From NCBI RefSeq assembly GCF_036013525.1, contig NZ_CP107853.1, positions 9,734,001 to 9,798,000 on the forward strand: a stretch of DNA of 64,000 nt. The letters run 5' to 3'. The notes beneath the pieces were generated by a model. The model was not told the origin of the DNA, ran no database searches, and saw only the letters and a program-made list of their open reading frames with translations. Origin of the DNA: Nonomuraea sp. NBC_00507. GTDB taxonomy: Bacteria; Actinomycetota; Actinomycetes; Streptosporangiales; Streptosporangiaceae. This document shows, piece by piece, positions 27,901 to 37,517 of the stretch (positions are counted from its first letter, which is position 1; each line of letters starts with the position of its first letter). The position numbers and the translations under genes were made by a program.

Positions 27901-28507
27901 GCTGTGGTCGGCCCACGTGGACGAGATCCGGGATATGGCGTTCTCCCCCGACGGCACGACCCTGGCGGCGGCGTCGGACGCGCAACAGCTCTTCGACGCC
28001 GCGTCGGGCACGCGCCACGGCGGGGCCTTCGGCGGTACCGGACAGGGGACCACGATCATCGGCGTGATGTTCACCAGGGACGGCGGCAAGGTGGCGGCGG
28101 TGGACTCGCGCGGCCGGGTGACGGTGTACGACGTGGCCACGCACCGCCAGTCCGGGGAGCCGATCCGGGGCCGGCTCGGCGGCCGCGGCGCCGTCGCGGC
28201 CAGGTCGCCGCACGAGGACGTGGCGGCGGTGACCACCCAGGACGGGCGGGTCCAGCTGTTCGACCTGGCGGCGGGGGCGGACCTGGGAGTGCTGCGCGAC
28301 GGGGCGGTGGAGGGGCCGATGGCACTGGCGTTCTCTGCGGACGGGTCCAAGGTGGTGGAGCTCGACGGCTCGGGAATGGTGCGCGAACAGCTCGTCGGCC
28401 CCGGCCACGTGGCCGCCGCGGTGTGCGCCCGCGCGGGTGTGCCGTTGAGCGGCGCCGAGTGGAAGCGGTACGTGACCGGTGTGCCCTACCTGAAGGTTTG
28501 TCCTTAA
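24989..28507 (+). CDS. Ser/Thr protein kinase with STAND-type helical arm, membrane helix and WD40 repeats
   Basis: A 1,172-residue receptor-like kinase. The N-terminal Hanks-type domain (about 10-270) has the Gly-rich loop GRLGAGGQGVVYEA, VAIKVLH, the catalytic HRDLKPDN (Asp131), and DFGVA. The middle (about 300-445) contains LTRPALPHAWPRYRRWVDAN and NALQWAATARRNITLSPFER, which match the helical arm typical of STAND NTPase-WD40 proteins, but no P-loop NTPase is present. A membrane helix at about 456-480 is followed by a coiled region and WD40-like repeats to the end. GTG 24989 or ATG 24995 may start it. Its signal and substrates are unknown. Confidence 0.92.
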   Translation: MEMLTEDDPQRFGDYWLAGRLGAGGQGVVYEAYAEDGRRVAIKVLHRGQAAQLAREVTAAQRVAAFCTARVIEARLEEARPYIVSEYVEGPSLRRAVAEGRRFTGGDLHRLGTAVATALTAIHDADVIHRDLKPDNVLLGSDGPRVIDFGVARTAEMSLTSTGLVTGTPTYMAPEVFTGQRAGKPADVFAWGAIMLYAATGKDPFEAESLGGVMHRVLSAVPDLSVLPEALRPLVAATLSKEPLHRPTARELLLSLVSGHAGTDTAHLLAEGGREAAGVTAAAADPALGTLAEEAYAHLGQEERELAPEVFLRLVTVGERGELSARRAALAELVDGRPLPEVSSVTRILEVFAYLLGRDGEQVWLTRPALPHAWPRYRRWVDANRDGLSVHREILAAARRWERAGRRDGDLFHGHSLENALQWAATARRNITLSPFERDFLAAGARMRARRARRDRLVTLSLGGLLVIALVAAGLAVYQGGLADERAAHIAAQRDQAEAARLAQLAGTLRHSDPRMAMQLSVASWRLHRTPQTRAALTASLAQREVAAFRDPATAAETLRMLSLDGRTLASVGEDAIRLWDVPTGRRTGGIARLGIAGEPLVSAALSPSKRYVVVATAARADVWDLRTGKVTRSWAYGKKSTPMFFAYGTVDRYVLAWDGDDNHVWDLERGTRVRTKAALGAMTPSGEAIYAMDTPGRIDLLRLPDLARKSTRPAAERCDACGLPLALTPDGRSLLERVRRGLQETSLKDGASWQIGLDGTSWNEGELTFSRDGLLLASVTRTGIQVWRRHSTFLTALSLPGGADDDAQPVPQAAFDGHTLRYLNEDRVVTVDLADLTGERPEPGGIGWTLAALVPGRVLATGDFSAIHLTTPGKPSGKPVQRRPDADGAGALALSPDGRLAAVGGSSTITLLDTSTRRELARWPIGDFSNTTLLAFSPDGTRLAGVLEAADLDEETSYTLRVWDWRARRPLWSAHVDEIRDMAFSPDGTTLAAASDAQQLFDAASGTRHGGAFGGTGQGTTIIGVMFTRDGGKVAAVDSRGRVTVYDVATHRQSGEPIRGRLGGRGAVAARSPHEDVAAVTTQDGRVQLFDLAAGADLGVLRDGAVEGPMALAFSADGSKVVELDGSGMVREQLVGPGHVAAAVCARAGVPLSGAEWKRYVTGVPYLKVCP

Positions 28508-28516
28508 GATCCGGAT

Positions 28517-29371
28517 ATGAGGGTCGAAGAGGTCGGCGGGCTGCGGATCGCCACGTTCGGGAACGGGCCGCGGATGATCATCGCGGTGCACGGGATCACC
28601 GCCTCGCTGATGGCGTGGGGCGCGGTGGCGCGGCGGCTGCCCGAAGGGTGGTCGCTGGTCGCGATGGACCTGCGCGGGCGCGGGCACAGCGCCTCGCTAC
28701 CCGGTCCGTACGGGCTGCCCAGGCACGCCGAGGACGTGCTGCGGGTCGCCGGCCACGTAGGGGCCGGGCCGGACGCGGTGCTGACCGGCCACTCCATGGG
28801 CGCGTACGTCGCCGCGCTGGCCGCCGCCCAGCGGGACTGGGCCAGGGTGGTGCTGGTGGACGGCGGGATCCCGTTCCCGCGACTGCCCGAGGGCGTGGAC
28901 CCGGACGCGGCGCTGCAGGCCACGCTGGGGCCCGCGCTGGCGCGGTTGCGGCAGACGTACCCGTCGGCGCAGGCGTACGTCGACTTCTTCAAGAGCCATC
29001 CGGCCTTCATCGGGCACTGGAACGACGACGTCGAGGCGTATGTCCGCTACGACCTGACCGGGCCCGAGGGCGCGCTGCGGTCGCGCGTCGTGGGCGAGGC
29101 GGTGCTGCAGGACGGGCGATGGCTCAACACCGAGCAAGACCGGGCGGGGGCGGCGCTGGAGGCGATCACGTCGCCGCTGCTGCTGCTCAGGGCGCCGCGC
29201 GGGCTGCTCAACCAGGACGTCGGCCTGCTCCCCGACGACCTGACCGCCCCGTGGACGGCGCGGCTGCCCGGGCTGCGGGACGAGATGGTCCCCGACTGCA
29301 ACCACTACACGATCATGTTCGACGACCGCTGCGTGAGGACCGTCGTGGAGCGGCTCACCGCCGACAGGTAG
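28517..29371 (+). CDS. alpha/beta hydrolase
   Basis: A 284-residue serine hydrolase of the alpha/beta fold. It shows the oxyanion region VHGITASLMAW, DLRGRGHS, the nucleophile elbow LTGHSMGAY (Ser93), and the catalytic His near the end (DCNHYTIMF). The acid residue is probably in the strand before LLNQDVGLL. It starts 9 bases after the kinase gene and may be cotranscribed with it. The 3' end overlaps a convergent membrane-protein gene by 67 bases. The substrate is unknown; esterase or lactonase activity is possible. Confidence 0.9.
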   Translation: MRVEEVGGLRIATFGNGPRMIIAVHGITASLMAWGAVARRLPEGWSLVAMDLRGRGHSASLPGPYGLPRHAEDVLRVAGHVGAGPDAVLTGHSMGAYVAALAAAQRDWARVVLVDGGIPFPRLPEGVDPDAALQATLGPALARLRQTYPSAQAYVDFFKSHPAFIGHWNDDVEAYVRYDLTGPEGALRSRVVGEAVLQDGRWLNTEQDRAGAALEAITSPLLLLRAPRGLLNQDVGLLPDDLTAPWTARLPGLRDEMVPDCNHYTIMFDDRCVRTVVERLTADR

Positions 29372-30285
29372 GAGATCATCGCGCCGCCTACCAGTGTGGT
29401 CAGCACGGGGATGTGCCAGAACGGGCGGATCTCCGCCGCCGGAGCCGGCCAGAGCGGCCCCAACGGACCCACCGCCATGAGGATCACCAGGCCGAGCACG
29501 TAGAGAGGGGTCACCATGCCCGCCAGCACCCGCACCCGCGCACTGCCGCGCCGCGCCGCGATGCCCATGGCGACGGTTGCCGCGCTCGCGACCGCCAGAG
29601 CGATCCCGGCGGACTCGAGCATGCGCCACGCGTCCCGCACCACGCCCTCCGGCACGCCGCCCCAAGCCGCCTCTTCCGGCGTGACGGGAGGCGGCGTGAC
29701 CGAGGAGACCCAGATGCCGCACGCGCACGCCGCCAGATAAGCGGCGCACCAGGCAGGCTGCAGGAACATCAGGCGGGCCGCCCGTGGCGACGGCGCGGCC
29801 TCCAAGCCACGGGCCAGCCGCAGCACGCCCCAGACCTGCGCGATCGCCGCCGCGGCCAGGACCACGGCGAGCGCGGGAGGGCTCCAGCCGAGACCGATCA
29901 CCTCGGGCGCGACGGAATGACCTTCGTCGGCCGCCTCCCGCCCGAGCCGCAGCAGGTAGTTCGCCGGATTGGCCTTGCCCACGACGTACAGGCCGAGCAG
30001 GTAAGGCGGCGTCAGCAGGCCCGCCGCCAGCAGGACGCGGGAGGTCGGCCGCGCCCTGGCCAGGTGCCAGAAGGAGAGCGCGGCCAGGGTGAAGAACACG
30101 CAGGCGAACGCGGTCGGCTCCATCACCACGTCCGTGACGACGCGCTGGGCCGCGAGCACGTCCTCGAGCGGGCGTCGGATGTCCGTGCTCGCGAAGGTCG
30201 CCGTTTGCTCGTAGCCGATCAGGTAGATGGCGACGGCGGCGGCCCCGAAGACCGGAGTCAGCCTGAGTAACGGATTTCCCGCCAT
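29305..30285 (-). CDS. polytopic membrane protein
   Basis: A 326-residue hydrophobic protein with about seven or eight membrane segments, such as LTPVFGAAAVAIYLIGY, ACVFFTLAALSFW and MVTPLYVLGLVILMAVG. I recognise no transport or catalytic motif. The loop with ATFASTDIRRPLEDVLAAQR is the largest soluble part near the N-terminus. ATG 30285 was chosen; GTG 30303 is also possible. It is convergent with the hydrolase gene and overlaps it by 67 bases, which may cause transcript interference. It lies 40 bases from the end of the hotdog-like gene on the same strand. Confidence 0.78.
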   Translation of the reverse strand: MAGNPLLRLTPVFGAAAVAIYLIGYEQTATFASTDIRRPLEDVLAAQRVVTDVVMEPTAFACVFFTLAALSFWHLARARPTSRVLLAAGLLTPPYLLGLYVVGKANPANYLLRLGREAADEGHSVAPEVIGLGWSPPALAVVLAAAAIAQVWGVLRLARGLEAAPSPRAARLMFLQPAWCAAYLAACACGIWVSSVTPPPVTPEEAAWGGVPEGVVRDAWRMLESAGIALAVASAATVAMGIAARRGSARVRVLAGMVTPLYVLGLVILMAVGPLGPLWPAPAAEIRPFWHIPVLTTLVGGAMISYLSAVSRSTTVLTQRSSNMIV

Positions 30286-30325
30286 CGCGGCATGATCGGC
30301 CACCGCCCGTATGGCCGGCGTAAGG

Positions 30326-31039
30326 TCAGCGTGGAGCGATCCACGTGGCGCGGGCGGCCGCCACCAGCGTGCCGTCCATCTCGTAGATGGCGCTCTGGCC
30401 GTACATCTTGCGGCCGTCGCGGCCGGTCGGGCGGGCCACCACCGAGTAGCGGCCGCCGGGCTGCACGGGCCGGTGGATCTGCAGGGCCAGCCTGCCGAGC
30501 AGGGCGGTCTCGCCGGGGCCGAAGTGCGCCCAGCCGGTGATGCAGTCGAGCACGGCGCCGATGATCGAGGCGGGCACCCCGTCCTCGCCCGACACCGTGA
30601 ACGGCACCCGCCAGCCGGCGGCCACCAGGTCCGTGCCCTCGACCGGGCCGGGGAAGATGCGCAGGCCGTCACCCGGCTCGCGCAGCCCGCACGCGAAGCA
30701 CTCGGCGAACGGGTGCGCCTTCAGCCCCACGAACCCGGCCTCGGCGCGGGCGGCGTCGTTGAACGCCACGAACCCGGGCCCCTCCAGATCCTCGGCCACG
30801 GGGATGGCCTCGACGAGCAGCTTGTCGTCGTGCGTGAGGGACACGGAGTTGGCCACGTGCTCCAGCCGCAGCTCGGTCTCCAGCGGTGTGGGGGCATGGA
30901 GCGTGACCTCGACGGCTGATCGACCACCGTTGAGCGCCTCCGCCATAGTGCCCGCGATCCAGCCGCCGTTGGCGACTCCCTCGGGCCCGCGGAAACGCTG
31001 GGGAACGGTCAATACGGTCTGCAGGGCAGCCGTCGTCAT
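30326..31039 (-). CDS. hotdog-fold thioesterase-like protein
   Basis: A 237-residue protein that resembles tandem hotdog-type thioesterase or dehydratase proteins. VANGGWIAGTMAEAL and VTLHAPTPLETELRLEHV suggest the first hotdog, while SIIGAVLDCITGWAHFG and VQPGGRYSVVARPTGRDGR suggest a second. A CFACG motif lies between them (ECFACGLREPGDGLRIFPG). ATG 31039 has GGAGG 7 bases upstream. A role in acyl-CoA or acyl-carrier metabolism is likely, but no catalytic residue is certain. Confidence 0.7.
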   Translation of the reverse strand: MTTAALQTVLTVPQRFRGPEGVANGGWIAGTMAEALNGGRSAVEVTLHAPTPLETELRLEHVANSVSLTHDDKLLVEAIPVAEDLEGPGFVAFNDAARAEAGFVGLKAHPFAECFACGLREPGDGLRIFPGPVEGTDLVAAGWRVPFTVSGEDGVPASIIGAVLDCITGWAHFGPGETALLGRLALQIHRPVQPGGRYSVVARPTGRDGRKMYGQSAIYEMDGTLVAAARATWIAPR

Positions 31040-31387
31040 GCCACATCCTCCAATATCGCCACATGAGGCGCAAAGTCCGGAAATACCATAAAGAGAGGGC
31101 CAATTTTACCTGGACCACCCGTTTGCCCAGAGGGCGGGGGTGCCGGGTGCTCCGTACCCCTCCCATAACGCCTCGACCGGGTCCGAAACTTCCCCACCCT
31201 CACCATGAGGTTAGGCACCGCACGTGGCACAAGCGTGACTCAGGGGTCAGAAGCAACGAAAATCGGCCTCACTCCGGGAGCGATCCCGATGTGAGGCCGA
31301 TCAAGGCGTTGCCCGTACTTTAGCCCGGAAATCCCTCGTGTCGCGACCAATCCCCCCAATACGGGCTGACCGGTGCAGACTGTCCGC
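31040..31387. other. intergenic region between divergent genes
   Basis: These 348 bases separate two divergent genes. Besides the hairpin at 31262-31301, I see no gene. The left half should contain the promoter of the hotdog-like gene and the right part that of the ion channel. No clear operator palindrome was found. Confidence 0.5.
31262..31301 (-). terminator. hairpin followed by T-run on the minus strand
   Basis: ATCGGCCTCAC and GTGAGGCCGAT form a perfect 11-pair stem around an 18-base loop. On the minus strand it is followed by TTTTCG, like an intrinsic terminator. No minus-strand gene ends here, so it may end a small RNA or antisense transcript. Confidence 0.5.
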
Positions 31388-32155
31388 ATGGACCGGCTGA
31401 CCTCCTGGGAGCGACGCACCAGCGTGGCGCTCCTCGCCATCGGCACGGGGTTCCTCTTGAGCTGGGCGATCCCCGTCCTCGTCCCCGACCTGTCTCCCGC
31501 CGCGCACAAGGCCTTCTGGTACGTCCAGGTCGCCACCTGGGCCCTGTTCACCACCGACTATCTGATCCGCTTCGCGCTCGCGCCCCGCCGGCTGCGTTTC
31601 CTCCTCAGGAACATCCCCTCGCTCCTGGTCGTCCTCCTCCCCCTCCTGCGGCCGCTGTGGCTGCTGCGGGCACTGCTGCTGCTCCAGGTCATCGCCGAAC
31701 GTGTACGGCTCCCGCTACGCCTGCGCGCCGTCGTGTACGTCACGGGCACGGCGCTGTTCCTGTGCATGGTCGGCAGCATCGCCGTGCTCGACGTGGAACG
31801 TGACATCCCCGACAGCAACATCAAGACCATCGGCGACGCGCTGTGGTGGTCGCTCACCACGATGACCACCGTCGGGTACGGCGACCGCTTCCCGGTCACC
31901 GCCGAGGGCCGCCTGGTGGCCTCCGGCCTGATGATCGCCGGCATCGCCTTGGCCGGCGTCGTCACCGCCGCCATCGCCTCCTGGTTCGTCGAGCGGTTCG
32001 AGCGCACGGCGGCGCTGGAGCGCCGTACCGAGGCCGAGCTCGCCCAGATCGCCGCCGAACTGGGCGAGACCCGCAAGGCGCTGGCCGAGCTCGCCCACAC
32101 CCACGGCGCGCTGCGCGACGAACTGGCCACGCTCACCGCCCGGTTGAATTCATAA
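31388..32155 (+). CDS. voltage-gated-like potassium channel
   Basis: A 255-residue ion channel with six-segment architecture. Hydrophobic helices start at TSVALLAIGTGFLLSWAI, and a charged S4-like stretch (RLRFLLRNIPSL, LRPLWLLRA) follows. The pore loop carries the K+ selectivity filter TTVGYGD (Val162-Asp166). A cytoplasmic coiled coil (EAELAQIAAELGETRKALAE) ends the protein and should aid tetramer formation. ATG 31388 was chosen over GTG 31373. It belongs to the Kv/KvAP-like bacterial group and probably carries K+ across the cell membrane. Confidence 0.93.
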   Translation: MDRLTSWERRTSVALLAIGTGFLLSWAIPVLVPDLSPAAHKAFWYVQVATWALFTTDYLIRFALAPRRLRFLLRNIPSLLVVLLPLLRPLWLLRALLLLQVIAERVRLPLRLRAVVYVTGTALFLCMVGSIAVLDVERDIPDSNIKTIGDALWWSLTTMTTVGYGDRFPVTAEGRLVASGLMIAGIALAGVVTAAIASWFVERFERTAALERRTEAELAQIAAELGETRKALAELAHTHGALRDELATLTARLNS

Positions 32156-32170
32156 CCTCTAAGGTGCGCG

Positions 32171-32196
32171 CCAGCCTGCTGCCTCGGCGAGGCTGG
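32171..32196 (+). terminator. terminator-like hairpin after the channel gene
   Basis: CCAGCCT and AGGCTGG form a 7-pair stem around a 12-base loop, 16 bases after the channel stop. No T-tract follows. Confidence 0.4.
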
Positions 32197-32198
32197 TC

Positions 32199-32245
32199 GT
32201 TGCCGGCGTGATCGGAGAGAAGTTGCCCGGCGTGATCGGAGAGAA
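32199..32245 (+). repeat. tandem 23/24-bp direct repeat
   Basis: GTTGCCGGCGTGATCGGAGA plus GAA (32199-32221) is followed directly by the same unit with one extra C (32222-32245). It lies in the leader of the P-loop gene, so it may duplicate a promoter or ribosome-site element. Confidence 0.75.
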
Positions 32246-32259
32246 GGGGACACGGATCC

Positions 32260-32889
32260 GTGCGAAGTGAACCTGTGCAGGGCGCGATGGTGCGCTACCC
32301 GTCCGGGTCCCTGGTCATCCTGACCGGGCTCCCCGGCGCGGGCAAGACCACCCTGCTGCAACGCCTGTACGGGTTGCACGGCGCGGAGAGCGCGCCGGTC
32401 GCGAAGGACACGGTCATGGTGATCGACTCCTCGCAGTCCCGGCGCCACTGGGACGGCCGCATGACCTGGGCCCCCTATCCCCTGCGCCGCGCCGTCGTCT
32501 TCGTCACCCACTTGACCCGCATCCGCCGCGCGCTCGCCGGCGGGCAGTCGGTCATCGCCCACAACCGGGGCTGCGGCCCGTACGTGCTGCGCGGCTTCGC
32601 CTGGCTGGCCCGCCGCCACGGCGCCGCCTTCCACCTGCTCCTGCTGGACGCCCCGGCGGAGGCGGCGCTGGCCGGGCAGCGAGCCAGGGGCAGGGTGGTC
32701 GCGCCCCGCACGTTCGCCCGCCACCAGCGCAGGTGGGGGGACCTGGTGGCGCGGGTCAAGAACGGCGACCCGGCCCCGGCGGCCGGCGCCCGCATCCTCG
32801 ACCGCGCCGAGGCCGCCCTCCTGGGGTCCATCGTCTTCGACGGCCCGACCGGCAATTCAACACACCAAGATTTCCACATAACGGAATAA
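32260..32889 (+). CDS. P-loop ATP-binding kinase-like protein
   Basis: A 209-residue AAA/kinase-type P-loop protein. Walker A is TGLPGAGKTTLL (about residues 22-33), and LLLLDAPAEAALAGQRARGR with the basic RTFARHQRRW resembles the lid region of small nucleoside or gluconate-type kinases. A long basic segment (VTHLTRIRRALAGGQ) lies between. GTG 32260 has AGAAGGGG upstream; ATG 32287 is an alternative. The phosphorylated substrate is unknown. The last 12 residues look variable. Confidence 0.82.
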   Translation: MRSEPVQGAMVRYPSGSLVILTGLPGAGKTTLLQRLYGLHGAESAPVAKDTVMVIDSSQSRRHWDGRMTWAPYPLRRAVVFVTHLTRIRRALAGGQSVIAHNRGCGPYVLRGFAWLARRHGAAFHLLLLDAPAEAALAGQRARGRVVAPRTFARHQRRWGDLVARVKNGDPAPAAGARILDRAEAALLGSIVFDGPTGNSTHQDFHITE

Positions 32890-33046
32890 CCTCATTCCCA
32901 CCCTTTCCTCCGGTCACTCCATACGCTTACCGCTCAGACATAAGCGGGGAAGCGTTCCAACATCAGCCACGGGGAAGCGCGGGCGTCGCTGAGCTCTGCT
33001 CGCATGTCCGCTGATGGGTGGGTCCCCTCAACCCCCCGGAGGTCCT

Positions 33047-35008
<1,962 letters not shown>

Positions 35009-35017
35009 AAGTTTCTG

Positions 35018-35053
35018 AAAAGCGGGTCACGTCGATGACGTGGCCCGCTTTTT
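35018..35053 (+). terminator. intrinsic terminator after the subtilase
   Basis: AAGCGGGTCACGTC and GACGTGGCCCGCTT pair across a GAT loop (one wobble), followed by TTT. It lies 10 bases after the protease stop and is the most classical terminator in this window. Confidence 0.88.
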
Positions 35054-35123
35054 CGTTCCCGGGTGTCGATCCGGGCGGACGTCGTTCGTGTAAGGGGTGA
35101 GTACTGACGGAAAGGAGCACCTC

Positions 35124-35471
35124 ATGAAGCAATACGTCCTCACCATTTACCAGGGCGACGGGCCGCCGCCGGCACCCGAGATCCTGGACCCGATCATGCA
35201 GGACCTCAACGCCCTCGACAAGGAGATGAAGGACGCCGGCGCGTGGGTCTTCTCCGGCGGGCTGCAGCCCGCCGACCAGGCGCGCGTGATACGGATGCGG
35301 GCCGGCGAGGCCTTCACCACCGACGGGCCGTACACCGAGGGTAAGGAGCACATCGGCGGGTTCACGATCATCCAGGCATCCGACATGGAGACGGCGCTCG
35401 AGTGGGGCCGCAAGATGGCGGAGGCGGTGGCGCTGCTGCCGGTCGAGGTACGCGAGTTCCAAGGCGAGTGA
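35124..35471 (+). CDS. YCII-related (DGPF) domain protein
   Basis: A 115-residue protein of the YCII/DGPF family, common near ECF sigma factors. It begins MKQYVLTIYQGDGPP and has the signature FTTDGPYTEGKEHIGGF, including the DGP motif. The fold is a ferredoxin-like alpha/beta dimer. No ECF gene is adjacent here; those of this window lie 15 kb away. ATG 35124 has AAAGGAG upstream. The function of the family is unresolved. Confidence 0.88.
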   Translation: MKQYVLTIYQGDGPPPAPEILDPIMQDLNALDKEMKDAGAWVFSGGLQPADQARVIRMRAGEAFTTDGPYTEGKEHIGGFTIIQASDMETALEWGRKMAEAVALLPVEVREFQGE

Positions 35472-35492
35472 TCGGCTGGCTATCCTGCCCGC

Positions 35493-35936
35493 ATGTCGAT
35501 GATCCGTCCCGCCACGGCCGATGACCTGCCGCTGCTCACCGCCTGGGAAGGTGACCGCGACACGGCGGCGTGGCTGGGCGAGACGGGTCTGGCCTGGCAC
35601 GAGCATTCGCTGGCCGACCCGGATCAGGATCACGTCGTCGCCGAGCACGACGGCGCGGTGACGGGGTTCGCGGTGCTGGCCGGGCTGAACGGCGGGGACG
35701 GTGTCATCGAGCTGCGCAGGATGGTGGTCGATCCGGGCCGGCGCGGGCCCGGTCAGGGGCGGGCGCTGCTCAGGGCGGCGCTCGCCCGCGCCTACGAACA
35801 CCACGGCGCCGGGCGCGTCTGGCTGGACGTCCGGGCGGCCAACCGGCGCGCCCAGGCGCTCTACGAGTCAGAGGGCTTCGCCGTCACCGGGGCGGTGACG
35901 GCGGAGGACCTGATCATCATGTCCCACCGCCGCTGA
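35493..35936 (+). CDS. GNAT family N-acetyltransferase
   Basis: A 147-residue acetyltransferase. MIRPATADDLPLLTAWE opens the fold, RRMVVDPGRRGPGQGRALLR is the acetyl-CoA binding loop, and LDVRAANRRAQALYESEGF marks the final helix and strand. ATG 35493 lies 21 bases after the YCII gene, so they may be cotranscribed. The substrate is not predictable. Confidence 0.9.
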   Translation: MSMIRPATADDLPLLTAWEGDRDTAAWLGETGLAWHEHSLADPDQDHVVAEHDGAVTGFAVLAGLNGGDGVIELRRMVVDPGRRGPGQGRALLRAALARAYEHHGAGRVWLDVRAANRRAQALYESEGFAVTGAVTAEDLIIMSHRR

Positions 35937-35992
35937 CCGAGCGGCCCGGCGCACGTGGCCATGAGCGCCGGGCGGCCGTCAGCGCACGCGGG

Positions 35993-37354
35993 TCAGAGGA
36001 CCGGCAGGTAGCGGCCGAGCTCGAACTCCGTGACGTGGCGGCGGTATTCGCGCCACTCCGACCGCTTGTTACGCAGGAAGAAGTCGAAGACGTGCTCACC
36101 CAGCGTCTCGGCCACCAGCTCGCTGCGCTCCATGACCTCGATCGCGTCGTTGAGCGAGCCGGGCAGCGGCTGGATGCCGAGGGCCCGCCGCTCGGCGCTG
36201 GTCAGCGTCCAGACGTTGTCCTCGGCCGCGGGCGGCAGCTCGTAGCCCTCCTCGATGCCCTTCAGCCCGGCCGCGAGGATCAGCGCGAACGCCAGGTAGG
36301 GGTTGCAGGCCGAGTCGAGCGAGCGGAACTCGATGCGCGTCGAGCCGCCCTTGTGCGGCTTGTACATCGGCACCCGCACCAGGGCCGAGCGGTTGTTGTG
36401 GCCCCAGCACACGTAGGAGGGCGCCTCGCCGCCCTGGCCCGCGATGGCCTCGGCGCCGCCCCACAGCCGCTTGTAGGAGTTGACCCACTGGTTGGTGATG
36501 GCGGTGATCTCGGCGGCGTGCTTGAGCAGCCCGGCGATGAACGAGCGCCCGATCTTGGACAGCCGGTAGTCGGAACCGGCCTCGTAGAAGGCGTTTCTGT
36601 CGCCCTCGAACAGCGACATGTGCGTGTGCATACCGGAGCCGGGGTGCTCGGTGAACGGCTTGGGCATGAACGAGGCCCAGATGCCCTGCTCGAGCGCGAC
36701 CTCCTTCATGACCAGCCGGAAGGTCATGATGTTGTCGGCCGTGGTGAGCGCGTCGGCGTAGCGCAGGTCGATCTCCTGCTGGCCGGGCGCGCCCTCGTGG
36801 TGGCTGAACTCGACGGAGATGCCCATGGACTCGAGCATCATGATCGCCTGGCGCCGGAAGTCGTGCCCGGAGCTGTGCGGCGTGTGGTCGAAGTAGCCGC
36901 CGGAGTCGATGGGCTCGGGCCGCTCGCCGGCCTCGGGCCGGTTCTTCAGCAGGAAGAACTCGATCTCCGGGTGGGTGTAGAACGTGAAGCCCATGTCGGC
37001 GCACTTGGCGAGGGTGCGCTTGAGCACCCAGCGCGGGTCGGCGTGCGACGGCGAGCCGTCCGGCATCAGGATGTCGCAGAAAATGCGCGCGGCCCCGGGC
37101 GTCTCGCTGCGCCAGGGCAGGATCTGGAACGTCGACGGGTCCGGCTTGGCGAGCATGTCGGACTCATAGACGCGGGCGAAGCCCTCGATGGCGGAGCCGT
37201 CGAAGCCGATGCCCTCGGCGAAGGCCCCCTCGAGCTCGGCCGGTGCGATGGCGACGGACTTGAGGAAGCCGAGAACGTCGGTGAACCAGAGCCGGATGAA
37301 CCGGATGTCGCGTTCCTCGAGCGTGCGGAGCACGAACTCCTGCTGGCGGTCCAA
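35993..37354 (-). CDS. glnA2: GlnA2-type glutamine synthetase-like enzyme
   Basis: A 453-residue GS-fold enzyme nearly identical in its first 50 residues to the actinobacterial GlnA2 group (MDRQQEFVLRTLEERDIRF, IGFDGSAIEGF). The ATP and metal motifs HPEIEFFLL, EFSHHEGAPGQQEIDL and PGSGMHTHMSLF are present. The Tyr adenylylation loop of GlnA is replaced by DNVWTLTSAERRALG, so GlnE should not modify it. In Streptomyces this group includes a gamma-glutamylpolyamine synthetase, so polyamine use rather than ammonium is plausible. The start is TTG 37354 with GAGGGG upstream. Confidence 0.9.
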   Translation of the reverse strand: MDRQQEFVLRTLEERDIRFIRLWFTDVLGFLKSVAIAPAELEGAFAEGIGFDGSAIEGFARVYESDMLAKPDPSTFQILPWRSETPGAARIFCDILMPDGSPSHADPRWVLKRTLAKCADMGFTFYTHPEIEFFLLKNRPEAGERPEPIDSGGYFDHTPHSSGHDFRRQAIMMLESMGISVEFSHHEGAPGQQEIDLRYADALTTADNIMTFRLVMKEVALEQGIWASFMPKPFTEHPGSGMHTHMSLFEGDRNAFYEAGSDYRLSKIGRSFIAGLLKHAAEITAITNQWVNSYKRLWGGAEAIAGQGGEAPSYVCWGHNNRSALVRVPMYKPHKGGSTRIEFRSLDSACNPYLAFALILAAGLKGIEEGYELPPAAEDNVWTLTSAERRALGIQPLPGSLNDAIEVMERSELVAETLGEHVFDFFLRNKRSEWREYRRHVTEFELGRYLPVL

Positions 37355-37406
37355 GGCATCCCCTCATGAAGACAGTACAGGTCTCCTACCAGCATGCCGT
37401 GTCCGT

Positions 37407-37422
37407 GTTTCGCACACGTTAC
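37407..37422 (-). promoter_or_regulatory. GlnR-like site upstream of glnA2
   Basis: On the minus strand this reads GTAAC-N6-GAAAC, 53 bases before the glnA2 start. The core GTAACGTGTGCGAAACA matches the first half of the glnA site at 15 of 17 positions. The second half of the four-part site is degenerate. Confidence 0.65.
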
Positions 37423-37517
37423 GGGGGGTGCCGGTGAACAAGCCGGTGCGTGCCTCACTGACAAAGCCCCCGCCCCCCCTTACTGTGATCACGCAGTCAG
37501 TCTCGGGGGAGGCATTG

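Noticed and set aside
24989..30270. Extra overlapping frame inside the kinase and hydrolase genes
   Set aside because: Arg/Gly-rich composition typical of out-of-frame reading; no domains.
35993..37354. glnA2 as a classical ammonium-assimilating glutamine synthetase
   Set aside because: The Tyr loop is missing and the sequence follows the GlnA2 group, for which gamma-glutamylpolyamine synthesis is known in Streptomyces; the activity was left open.
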